This document shows, in pieces, positions 13,717-28,066 of a stretch of DNA of 64,000 nucleotides; within the stretch, counting starts at the first letter, position 1, and the number at the start of each line of letters is the position of its first letter. The notes under the pieces are model-generated. The model was not told where the DNA came from. It saw only the letters and a program-made list of their open reading frames with translations, and made no database searches. This DNA is from Nemertoderma westbladi (lineage: Eukaryota; Xenacoelomorpha; Nemertodermatida; Nemertodermatidae), in the NCBI GenBank assembly GCA_032718475.1, contig JAUCBJ010009092.1, positions 124,001-188,000 on the forward strand, given 5' to 3'. A program made the position numbers and the translations under genes.

Positions 13717-13990
13717 CAATCCGTCTCCCACACCTCCACAGATCATCCTGTACTTCCCAATCCGTCTCCCACACCTTCCACAGATCCTCCTGTACTTCCC
13801 AATCCGTCTCTCACACCTCCACAGATCCTCGTGTACTTCCCACTCCGTCTCCCACACCCTCCACAGACCTTCCTGTACTTCCCACTCCGTCTCCCACACC
13901 CTCCACAGATCCTCCTGTACTTCCCACTCCGTCTCCCACACCCTCCACAGACCCTCCTGTACTTCCCACTCCGTCTCCCACACTCTCCAC

Positions 13991-14600
13991 AGATCATCCT
14001 GCACTTCCCACTCCGTCTCCCACACCCTCCACAGACCCTCCTGTACTTCCCACTCCGTCTCCCACACCCTCCACAGATCCTCCTGTACTTCCCACTCCGT
14101 ATCCCACACCCTCCACAGATCATACTGTACTTCCCACTCCGTCTCCCACACCCTCCACAGACCCTCCTGTACTTCCCACTCCGTCTCCCACACCCTCCAC
14201 AGACCCTCCTGTACTTCCCACTCCGTCTCCCACTCCCTCCACAGATCATCCTGTACTTCCCACTCCGCCTCCCACACCCTCCACAGACCCTCCTGTACTT
14301 CCCACTCCGTCTCCCACACCCTCCACAGATCATCCTGTACTTCCCACTCCGTCTCCCACACCCCCCACAGACCCTCCTGTACTTCCCACTCCGTCTCCCA
14401 CACCCTCCACAGACCCTCCTGTACTTCCCACTCCGTCTCCCACACCCTCCACAGATCATCCTGTACTTCCCACTCCGTCTCCCACACCCTCCACAGACCC
14501 TCCTGTACTTCCCACTCCGTCTCCCACACCCTCCACAGACCCTCCTGTACTTCCCACTCTGTCTCCCACACCCTCCATAGATCCTACTGTACTTCCCACT
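13991..14600 (+). repeat. 610-bp block repeated 40.9 kb away
   Basis: The block has a diagnostic series: GATCATCCTGCAC, CCGTATCCC, CCCACTCCCTCC, CCGCCTCCC, CACCCCCCACAG, CACTCTGTCTCC and CCATAGATCC. The same series, with constant spacing, lies at 54,882-55,491 (offset 40,891). Shorter versions with the same CCGCCTCCC plus CACCCCCCAC pair lie near 56,334-56,435, 60,139-60,242 and 63,745-63,847. It links the two ends of the window. Confidence 0.85.
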
Positions 14601-16061
14601 CCGTCTCCCACACCCTCCACAGATCCTCCTGTACTTCCCACTCCGTCTCCCACAACCTCCACAGATCATCCTGTACTTCCCACTCCGTCTCCCACACCCT
14701 CCACAGATCCTCCCGTACTTCCTACTCCGTCTCCCACACCCTCCACAGACCTTCCTGTACTTCCCACTCCGTCTCCCACACCCTCCACAGATCCTCCTGT
14801 ACTTACCAATCCGTCTCCCACACCCTCCACAGACCTTCCTGTACTTCCCACTCCGTCTCCCACACCTTCCACAGATCCTCCTGTACTTCCCACTCCTTCT
14901 CCCACACCCTCCACAGATCCTCCTGTACTTCCCACTCCGTCTCCCACACCCTCAACAGATCCTCCTGTACTTCCCAATCCGTCTCCCACACCCTCCACAG
15001 ACCCTCCTGTACTTCCCACTCCGTCTCCCACACCCTCAACAGATCCTCCTGTACTTCCCAATCCGTCTCCCACACCCTCCACAGATCCTCCTGTACTTAC
15101 CAATCCGTCTCCCACACCCTCCACAGACCTTCCTGTACTTCCCACTCCGTCTCCCACACCTTCCACAGATCCTCCTGTACTTCCCACTCCTTCTCCCACA
15201 CCCTCCACAGATCCTCCTGTACTTCCCACTCCGTCTCTCACACCCTCCACAGATCCTCCTGTACTTCCCAATCCGTCTCCCACACCCTCCACAGATCCTC
15301 CTATACTTCCCACTCCGTCTCCCACACCCTCCACAGATCCTCCTGTACTTCCCACTCCGTCTCCCACACCCTCAACAGATCCTCCTGTACTTCCCAATCC
15401 GTCTCCCACACTCTCCACAGATCCTCCTGTACTTCCCAATCCGTCTCTCACACCCTCCACAGATCCTCCTGTACTTCCCAATCCGTCTCCCACACCCTCC
15501 ACAGATCCTCCTGTACTTCCCAATCCGTCTCCCACACATCCACAGATCCTCCTGTACTTCCCACTCCGTCTCCCACACCCTCCACAGATCCTCCTGTACT
15601 TCCCACTCCGTCTCCCACACCCTCAACAGATCCTCCTGTACTTCCCAATCCGTCTCCCACACTCTCCACAGATCCTCCTGTACTTCCCAATCCGTCTCTC
15701 ACACCCTCCACAGATCCTCCTGTACTTCCCACTCCGTCTCCCACACCCTCAACAGATCCTCCTGTACTTCCCAATCCGTCTCCCACACTCTCCACAGATC
15801 CTCCTGTACTTCCCAATCCGTCTCCCACACTCTCCACAGATCCTCCTGTACTTCCCAATCCGTCTCTCACCCTCCACAGATCCTCCTGTACTTCCCAATC
15901 CGTCTCCCACACCCTCCACAGATCCTCCTGTACTTCCCAATCCGTCTCCCACACATCCACAGATCCTCCTGTACTTCCCACTCCGTCTCCCACACCCTCC
16001 ACAGATCCTCCTGTACTTCCCACTCCGTCTCCCACACCCTCAACAGATCCTCCTGTACTTC

Positions 16062-16813
16062 CCAATCCGTCTCCCACACTCTCCACAGATCCTCCTGTAC
16101 TTCCCAATCCGTCTCTCACACCCTCCACAGATCCTCCTGTACTTCCCACTCCGTCTCTCACACCCTCCACAGATCCTCCTGTACTTCCCAATCCGTCTCC
16201 CACACCCTCCACAGATCCTCCTGTACTTCCCAATCCGTCTCCCACACATCCACAGATCCTCCTGTACTTCCCAATCCGTCTCCCACACCCTCCACAGATC
16301 CTCCTGTACTTCCCAATCCGTCTCCCACACATCCACAGATCCTCCTGTACTTCCCAATCCGTCTCCCACACCCTCCACAGATCCTCCTGTACTTCCCAAT
16401 CCGTCTCCCACACCCTCCACACATCCTCCTGTACTTCCCACTCCGTCTCTCACACCCTCCACAGATCCTCCTGTACTTCCCACTCCGTCTCTCACACCCT
16501 CAACAGATCCTCCTGTACTTCCCAATCCGTCTCCCACACTCTCCACAGATCCTCCTGTACTTCCCAATCCGTCTCTCACACCCTCCACAGATCCTCCTGT
16601 ACTTCCCAATCCGTCTCCCACACATCCACAGATCCTCCTGTACTTCCCAATCCGTCTCCCACACCCTCCACAGATCCTCCTGTACTTCCCAATCCGTCTC
16701 CCACACATCCACAGATCCTCCTGTACTTCCCAATCCGTCTCCCACACCCTCCACAGATCCTCCTGTACTTCCCAATCCGTCTCCCACACCCTCCACACAT
16801 CCTCCTGTACTTC
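16062..16813 (+). repeat. 376-bp higher-order unit, two copies
   Basis: Two adjacent copies with offset 376 bp (nine monomers). Both carry the rare change CTCCACACATCC (G34 to C), at about 16,416 and 16,792, after alternating CACACATCC 41-bp and CACACCCTCC 42-bp monomers. Related alternation continues up to and beyond the second gap. Confidence 0.75.
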
Positions 16814-17336
16814 CCACTCCGTCTCTCACACCCTCCACAGATCCTCCTGTACTTCCCACTCCGTCTCTCACACCCTCAACAGATCCTCCTGTACTTCCCA
16901 ATCCGTCTCCCACACTCTCCACAGATCCTCCTGTACTTCCCAATCCGTCTCCCACACCCTCCACAGATCCTCCTGTACTTCCCACTCCGTCTCTCACACC
17001 CTCAACAGATCCTCCTGTACTTCCCAATCCGTCTCCCACACTCTCCACAGATCCTCCTGTACTTCCCAATCCGTCTCTCACACCCTCTACAGATCTTCCT
17101 GTACTTCCCACTCCGTCTCTCACACCCTCCACAGATCCTCCTGTACTTCCCAATCCGTCTCCCACACCCTCCACAGATCCTCCTGTACTTCCCAATCCGT
17201 CTCCCACACATCCACAGATCCTCCTGTACTTCCCAATCCGTCTCCCACACCCTCCACAGATCCTCCTGTACTTCCCAATCCGTCTCCCACACATCCACAG
17301 ATCCTCCTGTACTTCCCACTCCGTCTCCCACACCCT

Positions 17337-17436
17337 NNNNNNNNNNNNNNNNNNNNNNNNNNNNNNNNNNNNNNNNNNNNNNNNNNNNNNNNNNNNNNNN
17401 NNNNNNNNNNNNNNNNNNNNNNNNNNNNNNNNNNNN
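17337..17436. other. Assembly gap, 100 N, flanked by a perfect repeat
   Basis: Exactly 100 N. The 229 bases before it (17,108-17,336) are identical, by direct reading, to the 229 bases after it (17,437-17,665). That is the pattern left when two overlapping contig ends are joined through a placeholder instead of being merged. If so, true sequence is not missing here but about 329 bp is surplus. A real tandem duplication that defeated assembly is the alternative. Confidence 0.97.
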
Positions 17437-20400
17437 CCACTCCGTCTCTCACACCCTCCACAGATCCTCCTGTACTTCCCAATCCGTCTCCCACACCCTC
17501 CACAGATCCTCCTGTACTTCCCAATCCGTCTCCCACACATCCACAGATCCTCCTGTACTTCCCAATCCGTCTCCCACACCCTCCACAGATCCTCCTGTAC
17601 TTCCCAATCCGTCTCCCACACATCCACAGATCCTCCTGTACTTCCCACTCCGTCTCCCACACCCTCCACAGATCCTCCTGTACTTCCCACTCCGTCTCCC
17701 ACACCCTCAACAGATCCTCCTGTACTTCCCAATCCGTCTCCCACACTCTCCACAGATCCTCCTGTACTTCCCAATCCGTCTCTCACACCCTCCACAGATC
17801 CTCCTGTACTTCCCACTCCGTCTCTCACACCCTCCACAGATCCTCCTGTACTTCCCAATCCGTCTCCCACACATCCACAGATCCTCCTGTACTTCCCAAT
17901 CCGTCTCCCACACCCTCCACAGATCCTCCTGTACTTCCCAATCCGTCTCCCACACATCCACAGATCCTCCTGTACTTCCCAATCCGTCTCCCACACCCTC
18001 CACAGACCCTCCTGTACTTCCCAATCCGTCTCCCACACCCTCCACAGATCCTCCTGTACTTCCCACTCCGTCTCCCACACCCTCCACAGATCCTCCTGTA
18101 CTTCCCACTCCGTCTCCCACACCCTCCACAGATCTTCCTGTACTTCCCACTCCGTCTGCCACACCCTCCACAGATCCTCCTGTACTTCCCAATCCGTCTC
18201 CCACACCCTCCACAGACCCTCCTGTACTTCCCACTCCGTCTCCCACACCCTCCACAGATCCTCCTGTACTTCCCAATCCGTCTCCCACACCCTCCACAGA
18301 TCCTCCTGTACTTCCCAATCCGTCTCTCACACCCTCCACAGATCCTCCTGTACTTCCCACTCCGTCTCCCACACCCTCCACAGATCCTCCTGTACTTCCC
18401 ACTCCGTCTCTCACACCCTCCACAGATCCTCCTGTACTTCCCAATCCGTCTCCCACACATCCACAGATCCTCCTGTACTTCCCACTCCGTCTCCCACACC
18501 CTCCACAGATCCTCCTGTACTTCCCACTCCGTCTCCCACACCCTCAACAGATCCTCCTGTACTTCCCAATCCGTCTCCCACACTCTCCACAGATCCTCCT
18601 GTACTTCCCAATCCGTCTCCCACACTCTCCACAGATCCTCCTGTACTTCCCAATCCGTCTCTCACACCCTCCACAGATCCTCCTGTACTTCCCAATCCGT
18701 CTCCCACACCCTCCACAGATCCTCCTGTACTTCCCAATCCGTCTCCCACACATCCACAGATCCTCCTGTACTTCCCACTCCGTCTCCCACACCCTCCACA
18801 GATCCTCCTGTACTTCCTACTCCGTCTCCCACACCCTCCACAGACCTTTCTGTACTTCCCACTCCGTCTCCCACACCCTCCACAGACCTTTCTGTACTTC
18901 CCAATCCGTCTCCCACACCCTCCACAGATCCTCCCGTACTTCCCAATCCGTCCCCCACACCTTCCACAGATGCTCCTGTACTTCCCACTCCGTCTCCCAC
19001 ACCCTCCACAGATCCTCGTGTACTTCCCACTCCGTCTCCCACACCCTCCACAGACCCTCCTGTACTTCCCACTCCGTCTCCCACACCCTCCACAGATCCT
19101 CCTGTACTTCCCACTCCGTCTCCCACACCCTCCACAGATCCTCCTATACTTCCCACTCCGTCTCCCACACCCTCCACAGATCATCCTGTACTTCCCACTC
19201 CGTCTCCCACACCCTCCACAGATCCTCCTGTACTTCCCACTCCGTCTCTCACACCTTCCACAGATGCTCCTGTACTTCCCACTCCGTCTCCCACACCCTC
19301 CACAGATCCTCCTGTACTTCCCAATCCGTCTCCCACACCCTCCGCAGATCCTCCTGTACTTACCAATCCGTCTCCCACACCCTCCACAGATCCTCGTGTA
19401 CTTCCCACTCCGTCTCCCACACCCTCCACAGATCCTCCTGTACTTCCCAATCCGTCTCCCACACCCTCCACAGATCCTCCTGTACTTCCCAATCCGTCTC
19501 CCACACATCCACAGATCCTCCTGTACTTCCCACTCCGTCTCCCACACCCTCCACAGATCCTCCTGTACTTCCCACTCCGTCTCCCACACCCTCAACAGAT
19601 CCTCCTGTACTTCCCACTCCGTCTCCCACACCCTCAACAGATCCTCCTGTACTTCCCACTCCGTCTTCCACACCGTCCACCGATCCTCCTGTACTTCCCA
19701 ATCCGTCTCCCACACCCTCAACAGATCCTCCTGTACTTCCCACTCCGTCTCCCACACCCTCAACAGATCCTCCTGAACTTCCCACTCCGTCTCCCACACC
19801 CTCAACAGATCCTCCTGTACTTCCCACTCCGTCTTCCACACCGTCCACCGATCCTCCTGTACTTCCCAATCCGTCTCCCACACATCCACAGATCCTCCTG
19901 TACTTCCCAATCCGTCTCCCACACCCTCAACAGATCATCCTGTACTTCCCACTCCGTCTCCCACACCCTCAACAGATCCTCCTGTACTTCCCACTCCGTC
20001 TTCCACACCGTCCACCGATCCTCCTGTACTTCCCAATCCGTCTCCCACACATCCACAGATCCTCCTGTACTTCCCAATCCGTCTCCCACACATCCACAGA
20101 TCCTCCTGTACTTCCCACTCCGTCTCCCACACCCTCCACAGATCCTCCTGTACTTCCCACTCCGTCTCCCACACCCTCAACAGATCCTCCTGTACTTCCC
20201 ACTCCGTCTCCCACACCCTCCACAGATCCTCCTGTACTTCCCACTCCGTCTTCCACACCGTCCACCGATCCTCCTGTACTTCCCAATCCGTCTCCCACAC
20301 ATCCACAGATCCTCCTGTACTTCCCACTCCGTCTCCCACACCCTCCACAGATCCTCCTGTACTTCCCACTCCGTCTCCCACACTCTCCACAGATCCTCCT

Positions 20401-21769
20401 GTACTTCCCACTCCGTCTCTCACACCTCCACAGACCCTCCTGTACTTCCCACTCCGTCTCCCACACCCTCCACAGACCCTCCTGTACTTCCCACTCCGTC
20501 TCCCACACTCTCCACAGACCCTCCTGTACTTCCCACTCCGTCTCCCACACCCTCCACAGATCATCCTGTACTTCCCACTCCGTCTCCCACACTCTCCACA
20601 GACCCTCCTGTACTTCCCACTCCGTCTCCCACACCCTCCACAGATCATCCTGTACTTCCCACTCCGTCTCCCACACCCTCCACAGATCCTCCTGTACTTC
20701 CCACTCCGTCTCCCACACTCTCCACAGACCCTCCTGTACTTCCCACTCCGTCTCCCACACCCTCCACAGATCATCCTGTACTTCCCACTCCGTCTCCCAC
20801 ACCCTCCACAGACCCTCCTGTACTTCCCACTCCGTCTCCCACACTCTCCACAGACCCTCCTGTACTTCCCACTCCGTCTCCCACACCCTCCACAGATCAT
20901 CCTGTACTTCCCACTCCGTCTCCCACACCCTCCACAGACCCTCCTGTACTTCCCACTCCGTCTCCCACACTCTCCACAGACCCTCCTGTACTTCCCACTC
21001 CGTCTCCCACACCCTCCACAGATCCTCCTGTACTTCCCACTCCGTCTCCCACACCCTCCACAGATCCTCCTGTACTTCCCACTCCGTCTCCCACACCCTC
21101 CACAGACCTTCCTGTACTTCCCACTCCGTCTCCCACACCCTCCACAGACCCTCCTGTACTTCTCACTCCGTCTCCCACACCCTCCACAGACCCTCCTGTA
21201 CTTCCCAATCCGTCTCTCACACCTCCACAGATCCTCCTGTACTTCCCAATCCGTCTCTCACACCTCCACAGATCCTCCTGTACTTCCCACTCCGTCTCCC
21301 ACACCCTCCACAGATCCTCCTGTACTTCCCACTCCGTCTCCCACACCCTCCACAGATCCTCCTGTACTTCCCACTCCGTCTCCCACACCCTCCACAGATC
21401 CTCCTGTACTTCCCACTCCGTCTCCCACACCCTCCACAGATCCTCCTGTACTTCCCACTCCGTCTCCCACACCCTCCACAGATCCTCCTGTACTTCCCAC
21501 TCCGTCTCCCACACCCTCCACAGATCCTCCTGTACTTCCCACTCCGTCTCCCACACCCTCCACAGACCCTCCTGTACTTCCCAATCCGTCTCTCACACCT
21601 CCACAGATCCTCCTGTACTTCCCACTCCGTCTCCCACACCCTCCACAGATCCTCCTGTACTTCCCACTCCGTCTCCCACACCCTCCACAGATCCTCCTGT
21701 ACTTCCCACTCCGTCTCCCACACCCTCCACAGATCCTCCTGTACTTCCCACTCCGTCTCCCACACCCTC

Positions 21770-23250
21770 CACAGATCCTCCTGTACTTCCCACTCCGTCT
21801 CCCACACACTCCACAGATCCTCCTGTACTTCCCACTCCGTCTCCCACACCCTCCACAGATCCTCCTGTACTTCCCACTCCGTCTCCCACACACTCCACAG
21901 ATCCTCCTGTACTTCCCACTCCGTCTCCCACACCCTCCACAGATCCTCCTGTACTTCCCACTCCGTCTCCCACACCCTCCACAGATCCTCCTGTACTTCC
22001 CACTCCGTCTCCCACACACTCCACAGATCCTCCTGTACTTCCCACTCCGTCTCCCACACCCTCCACAGATCCTCCTGTACTTCCCACTCCGTCTCCCACA
22101 CACTCCACAGATCCTCCTGTACTTCCCACTCCGTCTCCCACACACTCCACAGATCCTCCTGTACTTCCCACTCCGTCTCCCACACACTCCACAGATCCTC
22201 CTGTACTTCCCACTCCGTCTCCCACACACTCCACAGATCCTCCTGTACTTCCCACTCCGTCTCCCACACACTCCACAGATCCTCCTGTACTTCCCACTCC
22301 GTCTCCCACACACTCCACAGATCCTCCTGTACTTCCCACTCCGTCTCCCACACACTCCACAGATCCTCCTGTACTTCCCACTCCGTCTCCCACACACTCC
22401 ACAGATCATCCTGTACTTCCCACTCCGTCTCCCACACCTCCACAGATCCTCCTGTACTTCCCACTCCGTCTCCCACACACTCCACAGATCCTCCTGTACT
22501 TCCCACTCCGTCTCCCACACACTCCACAGATCCTCCTGTACTTCCCACTCCGTCTCCCACACACTCCACAGATCCTCCTGTACTTCCCACTCCGTCTCCC
22601 ACACACTCCACAGATCCTCCTGTACTTCCCACTCCGTCTCCCACACCTCCACAGATCCTCCTGTACTTCCCACTCCGTCTCCCACACCCTCCACAGATCC
22701 TCCTGTACTTCCCACTCCGTCTCCCACACCCTCCACAGATCCTCCTGTACTTCCCACTCCGTCTCCCACACCCTCCACAGATCCTCCTGTACTTCCCACT
22801 CCGTCTCCCACACACTCCACAGATCCTCCTGTACTTCCCACTCCGTCTCCCACACACTCCACAGATCTTCCTGTACTTCCCACTCCGTCTCCCACACCCT
22901 CCACAGATCATCCTGTACTTCCCACTCCGTCTCCCACACCTCCACAGATCCTCCTGTACTTCCCACTCCGTCTCCCACACACTCCACAGATCCTCCTGTA
23001 CTTCCCACTCCGTCTCCCACACACTCCACAGATCTTCCTGTACTTCCCACTCCGTCTCCCACACCCTCCACAGATCATCCTGTACTTCCCACTCCGTCTC
23101 CCACACCTCCACAGATCCTCCTGTACTTCCCACTCCGTCTCCCACACCCTCCACAGATCCTCCTGTACTTCCCACTCCGTCTCCCACACCCTCCACAGAT
23201 CCTCATGTACTTCCCACTCCGTCTCCCACACACTCCACAGATCATCCTGT
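21770..23250 (+). repeat. Homogenised zone with CACACACTCC monomers
   Basis: The C26 to A variant (CACACACTCC in place of CACACCCTCC) is frequent and often sits in consecutive monomers, for example from about 22,090 to 22,405. The otherwise common CCCAATCCG variant is absent between about 21.6 and 23.27 kb. This fits local spread by short-range unequal exchange. The same variant is seen again near 51.7-52.1 kb and once near 42,570. Confidence 0.8.
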
Positions 23251-26200
23251 ACTTCCCACTCCGTCTCTCACACCTCCACAGATCCTCCTGTACTTCCCAA
23301 TCCGTCTCCCACACCCTCCACAGATCAGCCTGTACTTCTCACTCCGTCTCCCACACCCTCCACAGACCCTCCTGTACTTCTCACTCCGTCTCCCACACCC
23401 TCCACAGACCCTCCTGTACTTCCCACTCCGTCTCCCACACTCTCCACAGACCCTCCTGTACTTCCCACTCCGTCTCCCACACCCTCCACAGATCCTCCTG
23501 TACTTCCCACTCCGTCTCCCACACCCTCCACAGATCCTCCTGTACTTCCCACTCCGTCTCCCACACCCTCCACAGACCTTCCTGTACTTCCCACTCCGTC
23601 TCCCACACCCTCCACAGACCCTCCTGTACTTCTCACTCCGTCTCCCACACCCTCCACAGATCCTCCTGTACTTCCCACTCCGTATCCCACACCCTCCACA
23701 GACCCTCCTGTACTTCCCACTCCGTCTCCCATACCCTCCACAGATCCTCCTGTACTTCCCACTCCGTCTCCCACACCCTCCACAGACCCTCCTGTACTTC
23801 CCACTCCGTCTCCCATACCCTCCACAGATCCTCCTGTACTTCCCAATCCGTCTCCCACACCCTCCACAGACCCTCCTGTACTTCTCACTCCGTCTCCCAC
23901 ACCCTCCACAGATCCTCCTGTACTTCCCACTCCGTATCCCACACCCTCCACAGACCCTCCTGTACTTCCCACTCCGTCTCCCATACCCTCCACAGATCCT
24001 CCTGTACTTCCCACTCCGTCTTCCACACCGTCCACCGATCCTCCTGTACTTCCCACTCCGTCTCCCACACCCTCCACAGACCCTCCTGTACTTCCCAATC
24101 CGTCTCTCACACCTCCACAGATCCTCCTGTACTTCCCACTCCGTCTCCCACACCCTCCACAGATCCTCCTGTACTTCCCACTCCGTCTCCCACACCCTCC
24201 ACAGATCATCCTGTACTTCCCACTCCGTCTCTCACACCTCCACAGATCCTCCTGTACTTCCCAATCCGTCTCCCACACCCTCCACAGACCCTCCTGTACT
24301 TCCCAATCCGTCTCCCACACCCTCCACAGACCCTCCTGTACTTCCCACTCCGTCTCCCACACCCTCCACAGACCCTCCTGTACTTCCCACTCCGTCTCCC
24401 ACACCTCCACAGATCCTCCTGTACTTCCCACTCCGTCTCCCACACTCTCCACAGACCCTCCTGTACTTCCCACTCCGTCTCCCACACCCTCCACAGATCC
24501 TCCTGTACTTCCCAATCCGTCTCCCACACCCTCCACAGACCCTCCTGTACTTCCCACTCCGTCTCCCACACTCTCCACAGACCCTCCTGTACTTCCCACT
24601 CCGTCTCCCACACCCTCCACAGACCCTCCTGTACTTCCCACTCCGTCTCCCACACCCTCCACAGATCATCCTGTACTTCCCACTCCGTCTCTCACACCTC
24701 CACAGATCCTCCTGTACTTCCCAATCCGTCTCCCACACCCTCAACAGATCCTCCTGTACTTCCCAATCCGTCTCCCACACCCTCCACAGACCCTCCTGTA
24801 CTTCCCACTCCGTCTCCCACACTCTCCACAGACCCTCCTGTACTTCCCACTCCGTCTCCCACACCCTCCACAGATCCTCCTGTACTTCCCACTCCGTCTC
24901 CCACACCCTCCACAGATCCTCCTGTACTTCCCACTCCGTCTCCCACACCCTCCACAGATCCTCCTGTACTTCCCACTCCGTCTCCCACACCCTCCACAGA
25001 CCCTCCTGTACTTCCCACTCCGTCTCCCACACCCTCCACAGACCCTCCTGTACTTCCCACTCCGTCTCCCACACCCTCCACAGATCCTCCTGTACTTCCC
25101 AATCCGTCTCCCACACCCTCCACAGATCCTCCTGTACTTCCCACTCCGTCTCCCACACCCTCCACAGACCTTCCTGTACTTCCCACTCCGTCTCCCACAC
25201 CCTCAACAGATCCTCCTGTACTTCCCACTCCGTCTCCCACACCCTCCACAGATCCTCCTGTACTTCCCACTCCGTCTCCCACACTCTCCACAGACCCTCC
25301 TGTACTTCCCAATCCGTCTCTCACACCCTCCACAGATCCTCCTGTACTTCCCACTCCGTCTCCCACACCCTCCACAGATCCTCCTGTACTTCCCACTCCG
25401 TCTCCCACACCCTCCACAGATCCTCCTGTACTTCCCACTCCGTCTCCCACACCCTCCACAGATCCTCCTGTACTTCCCACTCCGTCTCCCACACCCTCCA
25501 CAGACCCTCCTGTACTTCCCACTCTGTCTCCCACACCCTCCACAGATCCTCCTGTACTTCCCACTCCGTCTCCCACACTCTCCACAGACCCTCCTGTACT
25601 TCCCAATCCGTCTCTCACACCTCCACAGATCCTCCTGTACTTCCCACTCCGTCTCCCACACCCTCCACAGATCCTCCTGTACTTCCCACTCCGTCTCCCA
25701 CACCCTCCACAGATCCTCCTGTACTTCCCACTCCGTCTCCCACACTCTCCACAGACCCTCCTGTACTTCCCAATCCGTCTCTCACACCTCCACAGATCCT
25801 CCTGTACTTCCCACTCCGTCTCCCACACCCTCCACAGATCCTCCTGTACTTCCCACTCCGTCTCCCACACTCTCCACAGACCCTCCTGTACTTCCCAATC
25901 CGTCTCCCACACCCTCCACAGACCCTCCTGTACTTCCCAATCCGTCTCTCACACCTCCACAGATCCTCCTGTACTTCCCACTCCGTCTCCCACACCCTCC
26001 ACAGATCCTCCTGTACTTCCCACTCCGTCTCCCACACTCTCCACAGACCCTCCTGTACTTCCCACTCCGTCTCCCACACCCTCCACAGACCTTCCTGTAC
26101 TTCCCACTCCGTCTCCCACACCCTCAACAGATCCTCCTGTACTTCCCACTCCGTCTCCCACACCCTCCACAGATCCTCCTGTACTTCCCACTCCGTCTCC

Positions 26201-27420
26201 CACACTCTCCACAGACCCTCCTGTACTTCCCACTCCGTCTCTCACACCTCCACAGATCCTCCTGTACTTCCCACTCCGTCTCCCACACCCTCCACAGATC
26301 CTCCTGTACTTCCCACTCCGTCTCCCACACCCTCCACAGATCCTCCTGTACTTCCCACCCCGTCTCCCACACCCTCCACAGATCCTCCTGTACTTCTCAC
26401 CCTGTCTCCCACACCCTCCACAGATCATCCTGTACTTCCCACTCCGTCTCTCACACCTCCACAGATCCTCCTGTACTTCCCAATCCGTCTCCCACACCCT
26501 CCACAGACCCTCCTGTACTTCCCACTCCGTCTCCCACACTCTCCACAGACCCTCCTGTACTTCCCACTCCGTCTCCCACACCCTCCACAGATCCTCCTGT
26601 ACTTCCCACTCCGTCTCCCACACCCTCCACAGACCCTCCTGTACTTCCCACTCCGTCTCCCACACTCTCCACAGACCCTCCTGTACTTCCCACTCCGTCT
26701 CCCACACCCTCCACAGATCCTCCTGTACTTCCCACTCCGTCTCCCACACCCTCCACAGATCCTCCTGTACTTCCCACTCCGTCTCCCACACCCTCCACAG
26801 ATCCTCCTGTACTTCCCACTCCGTCTCCCACACCCTCCACAGACCCTCCTGTACTTCCCACTCCGTCTCCCACACCCTCCACAGACCCTCCTGTACTTCC
26901 CACTCCGTCTCCCACACCCTCCACAGACCCTCCTGTACTTCCCACTCCGTCTCCCACACTCTCCACAGACCCTCCTGTACTTCCCACTCCGTCTCCCACA
27001 CCCTCCACAGATCCTCCTGTACTTCCCACTCCGTCTCCCACACCCTCCACAGACTCTCCTGTACTTCCCACTCCGTCTCCCACACCCTCCACAGACCCTC
27101 CTGTACTTCCCACTCCGTCTCCCACACCCTCCACAGATCCTCCTGTACTTCCCACTCCGTCTCCCACACCCTCCATAGATCCTCCTGTACTTCCCACTCC
27201 GTCTCCCACACCCTCCACAGATCATCCTGTACTTCCCACTCCGTCTCTCACACCTCCACAGATCCTCCTGTACTTCCCAATCCGTCTCCCACACCCTCCA
27301 CAGATCCTCCTGTACTTCCCACTCCGTCTCCCACACCCTCCACAGATCCTCCTGTACTTCCCACTCCGTCTCCCACACCGTCCACAGATCCTCCTGTACT
27401 TCCCACTCCGTCTCCCACAC

Positions 27421-28066
27421 CCTCCATAGATCCTCCTGTACTTCCCAATCCGTCTCCCACAACCTCCACAGATCCTCCTGTACTTCCCACTCCGTCTCCC
27501 ACACTCTCCACAGACCCTCCTGTACTTCCCACTCCGTCTCCCACACCCTCCACAGATCCTCCTGTACTTCCCAATCCGTCTCCCACACCCTCCACAGACC
27601 CTCCTGTACTTCCCACTCCGTCTCCCACACTCTCCACAGACCCTCCTGTACTTCCCACTCCGTCTCCCACACCCTCCACAGATCCTCCTGTACTTCCCAC
27701 TCCGTCTCCCACACCCTCCATAGATCCTCCTGTACTTCCCACTCCGTCTCCCACACCCTCCACAGATCATCCTGTACTTCCCACTCCGTCTCTCACACCT
27801 CCACAGATCCTCCTGTACTTCCCAATCCGTCTCCCACACCCTCCACAGATCCTCCTGTACTTCCCACTCCGTCTCCCACACCCTCCATAGATCCTCCTGT
27901 ACTTCCCACTCCGTCTTCCACACCGTCCACAGATCCTCCTGTACTTCCCACTCCGTCTCCCACACCCTCCATAGATCCTCCTGTACTTCCCAATCCGTCT
28001 CCCACAACCTCCACAGATCCTCCTGTACTTCCCACTCCGTCTCCCACACTCTCCACAGACCCTCCT
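27421..28066 (+). repeat. 545-bp higher-order duplication
   Basis: A series of CCATAGATCC, CCCAATCCG, CACAACCTCC, plain, CACACTCTCC and GACCCT monomers at about 27,421-27,520 recurs at about 27,966-28,065. The offset of 545 bp is 13 monomers with one 41-bp form. A 335-bp (eight-monomer) spacing also links nearby blocks with GATCAT followed by GTCTCTCACACCTCC. Confidence 0.7.

Larger units (their letters stand above)
5047..17336 (+). repeat. 42-bp satellite array, segment B
   Basis: Continuation of the same satellite between the two gaps, again all in one orientation. The C11 to A variant is very frequent. Variants scarce elsewhere cluster here: CTTACTAATCC or CTTACCAATCC, TTCTCCCACATCC, GTTTCCAACAC and AATGCGACTCC. 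From about 15.5 kb a 41-bp form with CACACATCC becomes common, and C20 to T (GTCTCTCAC) is frequent. Two-level organisation is visible: single monomers inside duplicated blocks of hundreds to thousands of bases, listed separately. No coding region or RNA gene is supported. Confidence 0.97.
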
